DNA of 64,000 nt from Actinomadura montaniterrae (GCF_008923365.1 NZ_WBMR01000004.1:1-64000); one strand, 5' to 3'; numbered from the stretch's first letter, positions 17,282 to 26,138 are shown. Notes: a model not told the origin generated them from the sequence alone. Program-made: numbers and translations.

Positions 17282-17313
17282 TCATACGAGAATAAGCTTC
17301 TCGTATGAGAAGC
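17282..17313. promoter_or_regulatory. Nested palindromes with three GAGAA/TTCTC half-sites
   Basis: TCATACGAGAA (17282-17292) pairs perfectly with TTCTCGTATGA (17298-17308) around TAAGC, and GCTTCTC (17296-17302) pairs with GAGAAGC (17307-17313) around GTAT. The AT-rich block stands in the 280-bp GC-rich gap between two leftward regulator genes. It looks like an operator array for a dimeric repressor; no adjacent candidate protein is evident. Confidence 0.5.
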
Positions 17314-17359
17314 ATATCATTTGCACATCAAGATCATTCGCGGTACCGGGCGTTCCCCG

Positions 17360-18208
17360 TCAGAGGGCGCCGAGCTGGTGCGCGCCGATGACGGAGAGCA
17401 GCCGCAGCTTCTCGTGGCTTTCGCTGCCCGGGGTCGCGGTGTAGACGAGCAGGCGGTGCGACTGGAGCGGGTCCAGCAGCGTCTGGCAGTCCAGTTCCAG
17501 CGCGCCGACCTCCGGGTGGACGAAGCGCTTGACCTCGTTGGGGCGGATGCCGACCTCATGCTCGTTCCAGACGTCGCGGAACTCCTCGCTCTGCGCGAGG
17601 AGCAGGTCCGCGTAGTGCGCCGCGCGAGAGTCCGGGCCGCGCAGCGTCACGATCTCGCGCAGGCCGGACGCGAACATCCGGGAGAGGAAGCGGTGGTCCT
17701 CGGGCGCGTACAGCCGCCGGCTGCCGGGGTCGGTGAACCAGCGGTAGCCGAGGCTGCGCGCGGGACCGGTGTACCGCGTCGTGTCGCCGGTCAGCGCGAC
17801 GCCGAGCGCGGTCTGCCGCAGGGTCTCGCCGAGCTCGGTGACGATCTCGGCGGGGGTGTCGTGCAGGCGGTCGAAGATCCGCAGCAGGCCGGGGCCGATG
17901 TGCTCGCCGCCGGCGCCGCGGGCGGGCGGGTTGTGGCCGGCGAGACGGAACAGGTGGTCGCGCTCGTCGAGGGACAGGTGCAGGCCCTGCGCGATCGAGG
18001 CGATCATCTGCTCGGACGGCTGGGGACCGCGCTCCCGCTCCAGCCGCGCGTAGTAGTCGGCCGACATGTGGCAGAGGGACGCCACCTCCTCGCGCCGCAG
18101 GCCGCTGGTCCTGCGGCGCGGCCCGCGCGGAAGGCCGACGTCCTCGGGCTGCAGCGACTCGCGGCGGCGCCGCAGGAACTCCGCCAGTCCCGGCCGGTCG
18201 ATCACCAT
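17360..18208 (-). CDS. XRE-family regulator with MmyB-like ligand-binding domain
   Basis: 282 aa. An N-terminal HTH (residues about 10-75: [20 protein letters not shown], then [13 protein letters not shown]) is followed by the MmyB-like PAS domain, with [21 protein letters not shown] and the C-terminal [22 protein letters not shown]. Members are typically divergent from a short-chain dehydrogenase gene that they regulate, which is the arrangement here (SDR start 131 bp away on the other strand). Ligand unknown. Confidence 0.88.
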   Translation of the reverse strand: MVIDRPGLAEFLRRRRESLQPEDVGLPRGPRRRTSGLRREEVASLCHMSADYYARLERERGPQPSEQMIASIAQGLHLSLDERDHLFRLAGHNPPARGAGGEHIGPGLLRIFDRLHDTPAEIVTELGETLRQTALGVALTGDTTRYTGPARSLGYRWFTDPGSRRLYAPEDHRFLSRMFASGLREIVTLRGPDSRAAHYADLLLAQSEEFRDVWNEHEVGIRPNEVKRFVHPEVGALELDCQTLLDPLQSHRLLVYTATPGSESHEKLRLLSVIGAHQLGAL

Positions 18209-18338
18209 GCTCGTCCTCCCGTGGTGCTGCTTCCTTTCTAGCGGCCGGCCGTCACGTCAACCACGGATCGACAGGTCCTGGATGGCGGCGGCCGACTCGG
18301 TGACCGTGGGGAGTGCGACGAGACATTGGGAGCGAACC

Positions 18339-19277
18339 ATGCCACGAAAGCGAACCGACATCACCGTCCCGGATCTGTCCGGTGAACGCGCCGTCGTCAC
18401 CGGAGCGAGCGACGGCATCGGGCTGGGCATCGCCGCCCGGCTCGCCGCCGCCGGGGCGGAGGTCGTCATGCCCGTCCGCAGCCCGGGCAAGGGCGAGGCC
18501 GCGATCACCGCGATCCGCCGGCAGGTCCCGGGAGCGGACGTGTCGCTCCGCGACCTCGACCTCTCCTCGCTCGACTCCATCGCCGCCCTGGGCAAGACCC
18601 TGCTGGACGAGGATCGCCCCATCGGCATCCTCATCAACAACGCCGGCGTCATGACCCCGCCCGCCCGGCGGACGACCGCCGACGGGTCCGAGCTGCAGTT
18701 CGGCACCAACCACCTGGGGCACTTCGCCCTCGCCGGGCACCTGCTGCCGCTGCTGCGCGCCGGCCGCGCCCGGGTGACCTCGCAGGTCAGCGTCGCCGCG
18801 AGCCGGGGCGCCGTCAACTGGGACGACCTGGACGGGGAACGCTCCTACGACGGCATGCGCGCCTACCGGCAGTCCAAGATCGCGCTCGGCCTCTTCGGCC
18901 TCGAACTCGACCGGCGCAGCCGCGCGGCCGGCTGGGGCATCACGAGCAACCTCTCCCATCCGGGCGTCGCCCCGACCAACCTGCTCGCCGCCCGTCCCGA
19001 ACTCGGCCGTGACAAGGAGACCTCGGGCCGCCGGCTCATCCGCGCCCTGTCCGAACGGGGCATCCTCCTCGGGACCGTCGAGACCGCGAAACTCCCGGCC
19101 CTCTACGCCGCCACCTCGCCTCACGCCGAAGGCGGCGCGTTCTACGGCCCGCGCGGACTCGGGCACCTGGGCGGCCCTCCCGCAGAGCAGAAGCTCTACG
19201 CCCCCCTGCGCAGCACCGAGGAAGCCCAGCGCATATGGCGGGTCTCCGAAGAACTGACGCGAGTGCCCATACGGTGA
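18339..19277 (+). CDS. Short-chain dehydrogenase/reductase
   Basis: 312 aa from ATG at 18339 with GGGAG seven bases upstream; the open frame extends upstream without family sequence. Classical SDR motifs: [10 protein letters not shown] cofactor site near residue 23, NNAGV near residue 105, and YRQSK catalytic Tyr/Lys near residue 178. It is the probable target of the divergent MmyB-type regulator. Substrate unknown. Confidence 0.88.
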   Translation: MPRKRTDITVPDLSGERAVVTGASDGIGLGIAARLAAAGAEVVMPVRSPGKGEAAITAIRRQVPGADVSLRDLDLSSLDSIAALGKTLLDEDRPIGILINNAGVMTPPARRTTADGSELQFGTNHLGHFALAGHLLPLLRAGRARVTSQVSVAASRGAVNWDDLDGERSYDGMRAYRQSKIALGLFGLELDRRSRAAGWGITSNLSHPGVAPTNLLAARPELGRDKETSGRRLIRALSERGILLGTVETAKLPALYAATSPHAEGGAFYGPRGLGHLGGPPAEQKLYAPLRSTEEAQRIWRVSEELTRVPIR

Positions 19278-19327
19278 CCGGACCGCCGGAATGCGCGTGC
19301 GAGGCGGCCGCGCGGCCTGCCTGGCGG

Positions 19328-19933
19328 TCAGGGCGTGGCCTTGCGGGTGACGACCACGACGTAACGGCACTCGCGGGCGGTGTCGTTGATGAACTCGCGG
19401 GCTTGGGGCTCGCCGAGTTCATACGTGTCCCCGCTGGTGAGACGGTGTGCGGCCGGTCCCTCGGCCAGAGTGAGCTCGCCGTCCAGGACCCAGATGAGCT
19501 GGGCGATGAACGCGTACGTCCCGGCCGGCATCGCCACCCGGGCGCCGGCGGGCAGCACGATCTCGGTGACGTCGGCGGGGAAGCCCGGCGTCGATATCTG
19601 GCGCCGGAGGTAGCCGGTGCCGGGGTCCGTCCAGTGGGGCGTGTCGGCGGCGCGCCGCACCCGGTCGCGGGTCCCCTCGGCCGGTGACAGCAGCGCGGTC
19701 ATGGTCAGTTCCAGCGCGGCGGAGAGCTTGCCGACGACGACGGCGGTCGGATTGCTCTCGCCCCGTTCGATCTTGCTGATCATCGCCCGGGACACCCCGG
19801 AGGCGTCCGCGAGCCGGGCCAGCGACCAGCCGCGCCGGATCCGTTCCGCCTTGATCCGCCGTCCGAGGCCGTCGGGCCCTTCCATCACAGTGGACACGGC
19901 TTCACCGGTGGACACGGTTTCATCGGTGGGCAC
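19328..19933 (-). CDS. XRE-cupin transcriptional regulator
   Basis: 201 aa from GTG at 19933, or 185 from ATG at 19885. HTH at residues about 25-80 (GWSLARLADASGVSRAMISK), then a C-terminal cupin (VLPAGARVAMPAGTY, GDTYELGEPQAREF). These sense small metabolites and often repress neighbouring amino-acid or polyamine genes. The gene overlaps the upstream acetyltransferase by 14 bp. Its first residues are encoded by an 18-bp tandem repeat (DETVST, GEAVST), so the true N-terminus is uncertain. Confidence 0.82.
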   Translation of the reverse strand: MPTDETVSTGEAVSTVMEGPDGLGRRIKAERIRRGWSLARLADASGVSRAMISKIERGESNPTAVVVGKLSAALELTMTALLSPAEGTRDRVRRAADTPHWTDPGTGYLRRQISTPGFPADVTEIVLPAGARVAMPAGTYAFIAQLIWVLDGELTLAEGPAAHRLTSGDTYELGEPQAREFINDTARECRYVVVVTRKATP

Positions 19934-19960
19934 GGCTGCCCCGTGGGAACGGCTTCACCG
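19890..19960. repeat. Four-copy 18-bp tandem repeat across a gene overlap
   Basis: Units GTGGACACGGCTTCACCG (19890), GTGGACACGGTTTCATCG (19908), GTGGGCACGGCTGCCCCG (19926) and a 17-bp copy (19944) follow one another. They span the 3' end of the acetyltransferase gene and the 5' end of the cupin regulator, and encode a repeated hexapeptide in the latter. Confidence 0.7.
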
Positions 19961-20438
19961 TGGGAAGGGCGCCGCCGTCCAGGCACAGCTTCATGAAGAC
20001 GCTGTTGGGGTCCTGGACGTAGTCGGCGAACGGCTCGCAGGGGACGAACCCGTGCCGTGCGTAGAGCCGCCGGGCCGGTGCGAAGAAGTCCTGGCTCCCC
20101 GTCTCCAGCAGCACCCGCCGGTAGCCGCGCTCGGCGGCGACCGTCAGCAGGTGCCTGAGCATGACCGTTCCGACACCCCGTCCCCGCGCGGCCCGTGCCG
20201 TCCGCATGGACTTCAGTTCGGCGTCGCCGCCGCCGAGATCCTTGAGCGCGCCGCAGCCGCGCAGCTCGGGCCCCTCCCAGGCCGACCAGAACTCGACCCC
20301 CGCGGCGCGCAGCTCCCGCAGCCCCAGCGCGTGGACCGACTCCGCGGGCGAGGTGGCGTGCATGTCGGCCAGATGCTCTTCCAGGAGGCCATGGATCTCG
20401 GACCGGGTCAGGTCATCGAGCTCGAAACGCAGCGTCAT
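19920..20438 (-). CDS. GNAT-family N-acetyltransferase
   Basis: 172 aa. Acetyl-CoA-binding motif A reads RAARGRGVGTVMLRHLL (Q/R-x-x-G-x-G/A), preceded by a GCGALKDLGGGDAELKSM strand pair and followed by LETGSQDFFAPARRLYARHGF, typical of the PhnO/YsnE-like branch. Substrate unknown. It is first in a two-gene leftward unit with the cupin regulator and divergent from the LysE exporter. Confidence 0.82.
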   Translation of the reverse strand: MTLRFELDDLTRSEIHGLLEEHLADMHATSPAESVHALGLRELRAAGVEFWSAWEGPELRGCGALKDLGGGDAELKSMRTARAARGRGVGTVMLRHLLTVAAERGYRRVLLETGSQDFFAPARRLYARHGFVPCEPFADYVQDPNSVFMKLCLDGGALPTVKPFPRGSRAHR

Positions 20439-20565
20439 CGGGCCTCCTGTCTCACCCGCCCAAAATATGGTGCGGTCAACGACGGGCGATTTCTAGGATA
20501 GTGGATATGGCTCCACTATATGAACACCCCACTGTCGGGCCCGGGCGGGCCGAGGAGGCCGGCCC

Positions 20566-21189
20566 GTGACGACGGCGCTCGCCACCGGAGCCGTCGCGGG
20601 CCTCGGGATCGCCATGCAGGTCGGAGCCGTCACCGTCTACCTGCTCGTGCTCAGCTCGATGGCGCCCGTGCGGGTCGGTGCCGCCGCCGCCCTCGGCGTC
20701 GCGACGGTGGACGGTCTCTACAGCGCCCTCGCGGTCGCGGTGGGAGGGGTGGCGAGCCGCGTGGTCGAACCGGTCGTCGGCCCCCTCCGCTGGGCCGCCG
20801 CCGCCGTGCTGCTGTGGATCGCCGTGCGGGTCGTGATCGACGCGGTCCGCGAGGGCGGCGACCCATCCGGCTCGCTCGGCGACACCTCGCGGGCGCCCTC
20901 ACCTGCACGGGCCTACGTGCGGCTCATCGGAATCACGGTGATGAACCCGGGCACGGTCCTGTACTTCACCGCCATCGTCATCGGCGGTCACTTCGAGGCC
21001 TTCGGCGCCGTCGACCGGTCCGCCTTCGCCGTCGCCGCGTTCACGGCGTCCGCCGTCTGGCAGATGGCACTGGTCCTCGCCGGCGCGGCATCAGGCCGCC
21101 TGCTCACCGGCGACCGGGGACGGCTGGTGACGGGAGTGGCCGCCGGGACGCTCATCGCCGCGCTGGCCGTGCGGACGCTCGTCCAGTAG
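20566..21189 (+). CDS. LysE/RhtB-family amino-acid exporter
   Basis: 207 aa membrane protein with about six spans. The opening ALATGAVAGLGIAMQVGAVT corresponds to the LysE first helix, and NPGTVLYFTAIVIGG matches the conserved NP-containing fourth segment. It exports amino acids or derivatives. Divergent from the acetyltransferase/cupin pair; stop codon abuts the MocR gene on the other strand. Confidence 0.85.
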   Translation: MTTALATGAVAGLGIAMQVGAVTVYLLVLSSMAPVRVGAAAALGVATVDGLYSALAVAVGGVASRVVEPVVGPLRWAAAAVLLWIAVRVVIDAVREGGDPSGSLGDTSRAPSPARAYVRLIGITVMNPGTVLYFTAIVIGGHFEAFGAVDRSAFAVAAFTASAVWQMALVLAGAASGRLLTGDRGRLVTGVAAGTLIAALAVRTLVQ

Positions 21190-21190
21190 C

Positions 21191-22573
21191 TCAGCCGGCT
21201 CCTTGCGGGTCTCGGTGGCCGCATGCGAGGTCCAGGACGGTGGCGACGCGGTCCAGCGTGCTGATCGGCGGGGTGTAGGGCAGGCGGAGGTGGTGGGCGT
21301 GGGTCGCGTCGGCGGCGAACGACGGCCCTGCAGAGAGTTCGAGCCCGCGGGCGCGGGCGCGCGTCGCGACGAGATCGGCTCGCTCGGTGGTCAGGCGCAA
21401 CCAGAGCGCGAGCCCCCCGGGCGGAACCGCGAACCGCCAGCGGTCATCTCCGGCCAGCAGCCCGCTCAGGTGGTCGCGCTGCCGGCGCAGGGCGGTCCGC
21501 CGGTCACGCAGCAGCGGTTCCAGGTCGCGCAGGAGCTCGGTGGCGACCAGCTGCTGGGTCGGCGCCGCCGACAGCGGTTCGCACAGGGGATGGTGGGCCA
21601 GCTCGCCGACGAGCGCGGCCGGCCCGCGGACCCAGCCGACCCGCAGGCCCGCCCAGATCGTCTTGGCCGCCGACCCGATGAGGAGGGAGCCGGGGATCCG
21701 CTGGACCGGTGCGGGGGCGTCGCGCAGGTCGAGATCGCGCATGGTCTCGTCGGCCACCACGGTCACCCGGTGCCTTTCGGCCAGCCGGGCCACGGTCCGC
21801 CGTGCGGCCTTCGGCATGAGCGCACCGGTCGGGTTCTGGAAATCGGGGACGAGGTAGGCCATCCCGCCCGCCGCGGTGCGGAACGCGCCGTCGAGCTGGT
21901 CCAGGTCCCAGCCGTCCGCGGTCACCCGGCAGCCGACGAGGCGCGTGCCGGACGCCCGGAAGCCGGCCAGCGGATCGGCATAGGTGGGGATCTCCACGGC
22001 CACGGCACGGGGACGCAGGTGCGCCGACAGCAGCGCCAGGGCCGAGCGCGCTCCCGAGGTGATCAGGATCTGTTCGGGCCGCGTGGCGAGCCCCTCCGCC
22101 GTGTAGCGGTCCGCGAGCAGTGACCGCAGCTCGGGCAGCCCCGGGCCGGCCTCCCCGCTTTCGGCCAGGACCGGGCCGGAACGCTCGGCCGCCCTCAGCA
22201 CGGCCCGCTGATAGGACGCGTGCGGTGCCGCCGGAACCGCCCTGCGCAGGTCGATCGCGCCGTGCTCGCCGATGGCCGACGACGGCGCGATGCGCGTCGT
22301 GGCCGCCGGCGGGAGCCGCAACGTGCTCGCGCTGCCGCGACGGGTGTCGACCCATCCCTCGTCGCGCAGGATGCCCAGCGCCGCGACCACCGTGCCGCGG
22401 CTGACGCCGAGCGCCGCGGCGGCACGGCGTTCCGCGGGCAGCCGGGAGCCGACCCGCAACCGTCCGTCCAGCGTCGCGTCGCCGACCGCGTCGGCCAAGG
22501 CCCGTGCCAGGCCGGCGTCCGGTCTGCGCCATGCGCCCAGCGCGGCGGCCAGCTGGTTGTCCGTGATGTGCAC
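21191..22573 (-). CDS. MocR-type regulator (GntR HTH plus aminotransferase-like domain)
   Basis: 460 aa from GTG at 22573. A GntR winged helix (residues about 20-90, RLPAERRAAAALGVSRGTVVAALG) is joined to a fold-type I aminotransferase domain with VPDFQNPTGALM and the PLP-lysine segment SLLIGSAAKTIWAGLRVGW. Such proteins bind PLP as an effector and regulate neighbouring PLP-related genes. It is divergent from a PLP-dependent decarboxylase, and a perfect inverted repeat covers its own start codon, suggesting autoregulation. Confidence 0.9.
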   Translation of the reverse strand: MHITDNQLAAALGAWRRPDAGLARALADAVGDATLDGRLRVGSRLPAERRAAAALGVSRGTVVAALGILRDEGWVDTRRGSASTLRLPPAATTRIAPSSAIGEHGAIDLRRAVPAAPHASYQRAVLRAAERSGPVLAESGEAGPGLPELRSLLADRYTAEGLATRPEQILITSGARSALALLSAHLRPRAVAVEIPTYADPLAGFRASGTRLVGCRVTADGWDLDQLDGAFRTAAGGMAYLVPDFQNPTGALMPKAARRTVARLAERHRVTVVADETMRDLDLRDAPAPVQRIPGSLLIGSAAKTIWAGLRVGWVRGPAALVGELAHHPLCEPLSAAPTQQLVATELLRDLEPLLRDRRTALRRQRDHLSGLLAGDDRWRFAVPPGGLALWLRLTTERADLVATRARARGLELSAGPSFAADATHAHHLRLPYTPPISTLDRVATVLDLACGHRDPQGAG

Positions 22574-22602
22574 TGGTCCAGTTTGCCGCTATTGGACCAG
22601 TG
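22571..22602. promoter_or_regulatory. Perfect 10-bp inverted repeat in MocR/decarboxylase intergenic region
   Basis: CACTGGTCCA (22571-22580) and TGGACCAGTG (22593-22602) are exact complements separated by 12 bp. The left arm overlaps the mocR start codon; the right arm is 58 bp before the decarboxylase ATG. This is the expected place for a shared MocR operator. Confidence 0.7.
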
Positions 22603-22659
22603 TTTCGCGCCCTGCTCTGGATACCGTCCACCTGGACACCACGGAAATCGGAGCCTCCC

Positions 22660-24045
22660 ATGCACCCACGCCTCGCCGCCGACCTCGCGGAACTGCCGGC
22701 CCTGCTGGAGGCGACCCGCGTCCAGGCGACCGGGATACTCGGCCGCCTGGACGAGCAGCCGGTCGTCCCGCCGCTTCGCCTGCCCGCCCCGGAACCGCTC
22801 CCCGAGGACGGAGCCGGGCTGAGCGGGGCGCTCGCGGAGTTCACCCGCACCTGGGCCCCGCTGTTCTCGGCGAGCCCGGGCCCCCGCTACCTGGGCTTCG
22901 TCACCGGTGGCGTCACGCCGGCCGCGCTGGCGGGCGACTGGCTGACCGCGGCCGCCGACCAGAACCCCACCTCGGCGCTCGACGGCGCGGCACCCGAACT
23001 CGAACGCCGCACGATCGGCTGGCTGCGCGACCTGTTCGGCCTCGGCACCGCGCATCACGGCGCGTTCGTCAGCGGCGCGACCATGTCCAACACGGTGGGC
23101 CTGGCCATCGCCCGCGAATGGCTCGGCGACCGCGCGGGCGTCAGCGTCGCGGAAGAGGGCGCGGCGGCATTGGGACGAGTCACCGTCCTGTCCGGCAGCC
23201 CGCATTCGAGCATCGCCAAGGGCCTGTCCATGCTCGGCCTGGGCCGCACCGCGCTGACCCCCGTGCCGACCGTCCAGGACCGGGAGGCGGTCGACCTCGC
23301 AGCCCTGGAGCAGGCGTTGACACGGGTGGACGGCCCCTGCGTCGTCGTCGCCAACGCCGGCACGGTGAACACCGTCGACTTCGACGATCTGCGCGCCATC
23401 GCGGCGCTGCGGGAACGCCACGACTTCTGGCTGCACGTCGACGCCGCCTTCGGAGGCTTCGCGGCGCTGTCGCCGGACCACGCGGACCTGGTGGCCGGGC
23501 TCGACGCCGCCGACTCCATCTGCATCGACCTTCACAAATGGCTGAACGTCCCCTACGACAGCGCCGTGCAGTTCACCCGCCACCCGGCTCTCCAGGTGCG
23601 GGTGTTCCAGAACGCCGCCGCCTATCTCGGCCCGCTCGGCGAGACCCCCGACCACGTCCACCTCACGCCGGAGAACTCCCGGCGCCTGCGGGCCCTCGCT
23701 GCCTGGTTCACACTGCGGGCCTACGGACGGGCCGGGCACCGTGAGATCGTCCAGCGGAACATCGCCTGCGCACGCGCTCTCGGCGAGGCGATCAAGACGA
23801 TCCCCGGGCTGCGCCTGCTGGCACCGGTTCGCCTGAACGTCGTCTGCTTCACCCTGGCCGAGGAGCCCACCGCCGAGCGGCTCGCCGGCCTCGCCGCCGA
23901 AATGGCGGAGGAGGCCTTCCTGACCCCGACCACCTACGCCGGGGTACCCGCGCTCCGAGCCGCCTTCAGCAACTGGCGTACCAGCGGAACCGACATCGAT
24001 CGCATCACCGGGGCTCTGAAGGACTGCCTCGACGGTTCGTCATAG
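22660..24045 (+). CDS. PLP-dependent group II decarboxylase-family protein
   Basis: 461 aa from ATG at 22660. Family features: PRYLGFVTGGVTPAALAGDWL near residue 73, HGAFVSGATMSNTVGLAIAR, NAGTVNTVDFDD, WLHVDAAFGGF near residue 265, and DLHKWLNVPYD with PLP-lysine Lys293. Related enzymes decarboxylate amino acids or act as aldehyde synthases; the substrate is not apparent. Its divergent MocR partner should control it. Confidence 0.85.
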   Translation: MHPRLAADLAELPALLEATRVQATGILGRLDEQPVVPPLRLPAPEPLPEDGAGLSGALAEFTRTWAPLFSASPGPRYLGFVTGGVTPAALAGDWLTAAADQNPTSALDGAAPELERRTIGWLRDLFGLGTAHHGAFVSGATMSNTVGLAIAREWLGDRAGVSVAEEGAAALGRVTVLSGSPHSSIAKGLSMLGLGRTALTPVPTVQDREAVDLAALEQALTRVDGPCVVVANAGTVNTVDFDDLRAIAALRERHDFWLHVDAAFGGFAALSPDHADLVAGLDAADSICIDLHKWLNVPYDSAVQFTRHPALQVRVFQNAAAYLGPLGETPDHVHLTPENSRRLRALAAWFTLRAYGRAGHREIVQRNIACARALGEAIKTIPGLRLLAPVRLNVVCFTLAEEPTAERLAGLAAEMAEEAFLTPTTYAGVPALRAAFSNWRTSGTDIDRITGALKDCLDGSS

Positions 24046-24079
24046 CAGCTGCGGACGGCAGGCCGAGCCGCCGCCCCGG

Positions 24080-24545
24080 TCACGACGTGGTCCGCGGGCC
24101 ACCATGGAGGGTCAGGGTGCCCTGGCCGGTGGTGACGGCATGGCCGCCGACGTGGACGCGCCCGCCTCCGACCCGAAGCGAAAGCCGCCCTCCGCGTGCC
24201 GACGCCTGTACGGCTTCCAGGCGGAGGATCCGCGGGATGTCCGGCCGGAGCGCCTCCACCTGCTGCGCGGCGGTGCCGAGCGTGATGACGTGATCGTCGT
24301 CGTTCGTGGCGAATCCGGCGGCGGAGGTGAGTCCGATCGCTTCGAGCACCTCCGCCGGGGCCTGGCGCGAGGCCACGGGCACCGCCGGGAAGTCCAGCCA
24401 GTGGCGTGGCCGCACAGCGGCAGCTCGCGGACCGGCGTGAACCAGCGGATGCCCCCGGCATCCCCCTCGCGCCAGACGAACGCGGTGGTGGGCTGGTTCA
24501 CCTCTGCGGCGGTCGCCCGCATCCAGGCCTTGTCCGGGGAAGTCC
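24080..24545 (-). pseudogene. PhzF-family isomerase remnant
   Basis: Reading leftward, one frame gives WMRATAAEVNQPTTAFVW then FTPVRELPLCGHATGW, the N-terminal half of a PhzF protein including the conserved acidic EVN. The frame then shifts near 24,400 and another continues LDFPAVPVASRQAPAEVLEA and ends GHAVTTGQGTLTLHG, the family C-terminus. The segment between GHAT and LDFPA, and the middle of the second half, are missing. At about 150 residues versus about 280 normally, with a frameshift and at least two deletions, it is inactive. Confidence 0.72.
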
Positions 24546-24606
24546 CTTATGGGGACGAGCGTGCGCGCAGGTACCGACCGGTTCCCCACGCGGTTCGCGT
24601 TCGGGA

Positions 24607-25353
24607 TCAGGGGGTTTGCAGGGCGTCGAGCGCTTCGGACAGGGACGCGGCGAAGGACGTCCCGGGCGGGAGCCGCTCCGGGTCCCATCCGGGACCGCCG
24701 ACCACCACCCGCAGCGGAGGGCGCGGGGCGGGCAGGCCGGCAAGCCAGGACGCGTCCCCGGTCTCGGCGGTCTGCGACCAGACGAACACCGTGTGCGCCC
24801 CGGCCCGGCGGATGGCGGCGGCCAGCGCCGGCACCGGCACGCGCGCCCCCAGCATGAGCCTCGGGGTGCCGGCCTCCGCCAGCGCGGCGGCCAGCGCGAG
24901 GATCGGCAGGCTGTGCTGCTCGTCCGGGGCGCACGCCAGCAGCACGGGACCGCGGCCCTGCCGGCCCGCGCCCGCGGCCTCGGGCGGCGACACCGTGACC
25001 AGGCAGCGCGACACCACCGCCGACAGCAGGTGCTCCACCTCCACATAGCTGCCGGTGGCCGCGTGCTTGCGCCCGATCCCGATCAGCACCGGCACCAGGA
25101 CCTGGTCCCATGCCGCCGCGACGCCGTCCTGCCGCAGGGCGGAGCGCACCGCGTCGGTCATCGCGAGCTCGTCCATAGCCAGCGCCGCCCGCGCCAGCCC
25201 GCCGACCTGCGCGGCCCGTGCGGCGTCGCGCTCGGCGGCCGGAGCGTCCACGGGGATGTCGTCGGCGCCCGCCTCGTGACCGCGCGGTGCCTGGGGCTCG
25301 CCGGACGGCGCGTCCGCCCCGAGCCCGGCCTCTTCGTCCGCCGCGTCCCCCAT
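24607..25353 (-). CDS. B12-binding-domain protein without HTH (truncated MerR-like sensor?)
   Basis: 248 aa from ATG at 25353. Residues about 1-55 are Ala/Asp/Glu-rich linker. Residues about 60-130 match the helical cobalamin cap domain (WDQVLVPVLIGIGRKHAATGSYVEVEHLLS), and residues about 140-248 match a Rossmann-like B12-binding domain (VLLACAPDEQHSLPILALAAAL, RLMLGARVPVPALAAAI). In light-sensing CarH/LitR-like proteins these follow a MerR-type HTH, which is absent. The missing half would lie exactly where an aidB fragment now sits (25422-25552), so truncation by rearrangement is plausible. Confidence 0.65.
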   Translation of the reverse strand: MGDAADEEAGLGADAPSGEPQAPRGHEAGADDIPVDAPAAERDAARAAQVGGLARAALAMDELAMTDAVRSALRQDGVAAAWDQVLVPVLIGIGRKHAATGSYVEVEHLLSAVVSRCLVTVSPPEAAGAGRQGRGPVLLACAPDEQHSLPILALAAALAEAGTPRLMLGARVPVPALAAAIRRAGAHTVFVWSQTAETGDASWLAGLPAPRPPLRVVVGGPGWDPERLPPGTSFAASLSEALDALQTP

Positions 25354-25421
25354 GCTCACCCAATACCCCGGTCCGGCGGGCCCATTAACGGCTTCACCAG
25401 GGCTTTCATCCAAAGTCCGAA

Positions 25422-25552
25422 GCCGGGTGCCCGTGCCCGACCAGCAGCGAACCCCGCAGGACGAGCGCCATCCGCTCGACGATGCGGCGGGCGCGGACCT
25501 GGACCGTCGCGAGGTCCCGCAGGGACGCCTCGACCTCGCCGACAGCGGCGTC
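25422..25552 (-). pseudogene. Fragment of AidB-like acyl-CoA dehydrogenase gene, copy A
   Basis: This 131-bp block is about 95% identical (124 of 131 by eye) to 33741-33871, part of a larger aidB 3' remnant. Read leftward it encodes EVEASLRDLATVQVRARR and IVERMALVLRGSLLVGHGHP, the C-terminal helices of the AidB/DNA-alkylation-response acyl-CoA dehydrogenase family. It has neither start nor normal end. Its edge coincides with the stop codon of the neighbouring cupin regulator. Confidence 0.75.
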
Positions 25553-26138
25553 AGCCGGCGTCGTCCGGTGCCTCTTCCATCTCGACTGCGCGGCTGTGCA
25601 GTTTCGCTCCGTCGGGGTTGAACAGGCACAGCACTTCGAGGACGTCGGGGCCCGGGTTGCCGAAGCCGTGCGGCACGCGCGTGTCGAACTCGACGGCGTC
25701 GCCGGCGGCGACGATCAGTTCGTCGTCGCCGATGAGGAGCCACATCCGTCCGGCGATCACGTAGATCCAGTCCCATCCCGGGTGGACCCATTGCTTGATC
25801 GGCTTGTCCGGCGCCGGCGGATGCACCTGCTTGAAGGCCTCCCATGCCCCGGAGCCGCTGGACAGCGGCATCGTGATGACGCCGTCCCGGACCCGCCGGC
25901 GCGGGTGGATCCGGGGGTCTCCGAGGGCGGGTGCGCCGACGAGGTCGTCGAGTGGCAGCCGGTAGAGCCGCGCCAGCGGCATCAGCAGCTCGAGCTGGGG
26001 GCGCCTGTTCCCCGACTCGAGCCGGGAGAGCGTGCTGACCGAGATGCCCGTGGCATCCGACACCGACCTGATGGTCATGCGCCGCGACTCCCGGATCGCC
26101 CGCAACCGGGGACCGACCGCGGACAGATCGTCCCCCAT
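25551..26138 (-). CDS. XRE-cupin transcriptional regulator
   Basis: 195 aa from ATG at 26138, preceded by AAGGG; an ATG nine codons upstream is also open. HTH at residues about 10-65 (LRAIRESRRMTIRSVSDATG, ISVSTLSRLESGNRRPQLEL) and a C-terminal cupin with WVHPGWDWIYVIAGRMWLLI and PHGFGNPGPDVLEVL. It senses a small ligand through the cupin. The extreme C-terminus (EMEEAPDDAG) ends at the junction with the aidB fragment and may not be the original end. Confidence 0.85.
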   Translation of the reverse strand: MGDDLSAVGPRLRAIRESRRMTIRSVSDATGISVSTLSRLESGNRRPQLELLMPLARLYRLPLDDLVGAPALGDPRIHPRRRVRDGVITMPLSSGSGAWEAFKQVHPPAPDKPIKQWVHPGWDWIYVIAGRMWLLIGDDELIVAAGDAVEFDTRVPHGFGNPGPDVLEVLCLFNPDGAKLHSRAVEMEEAPDDAG

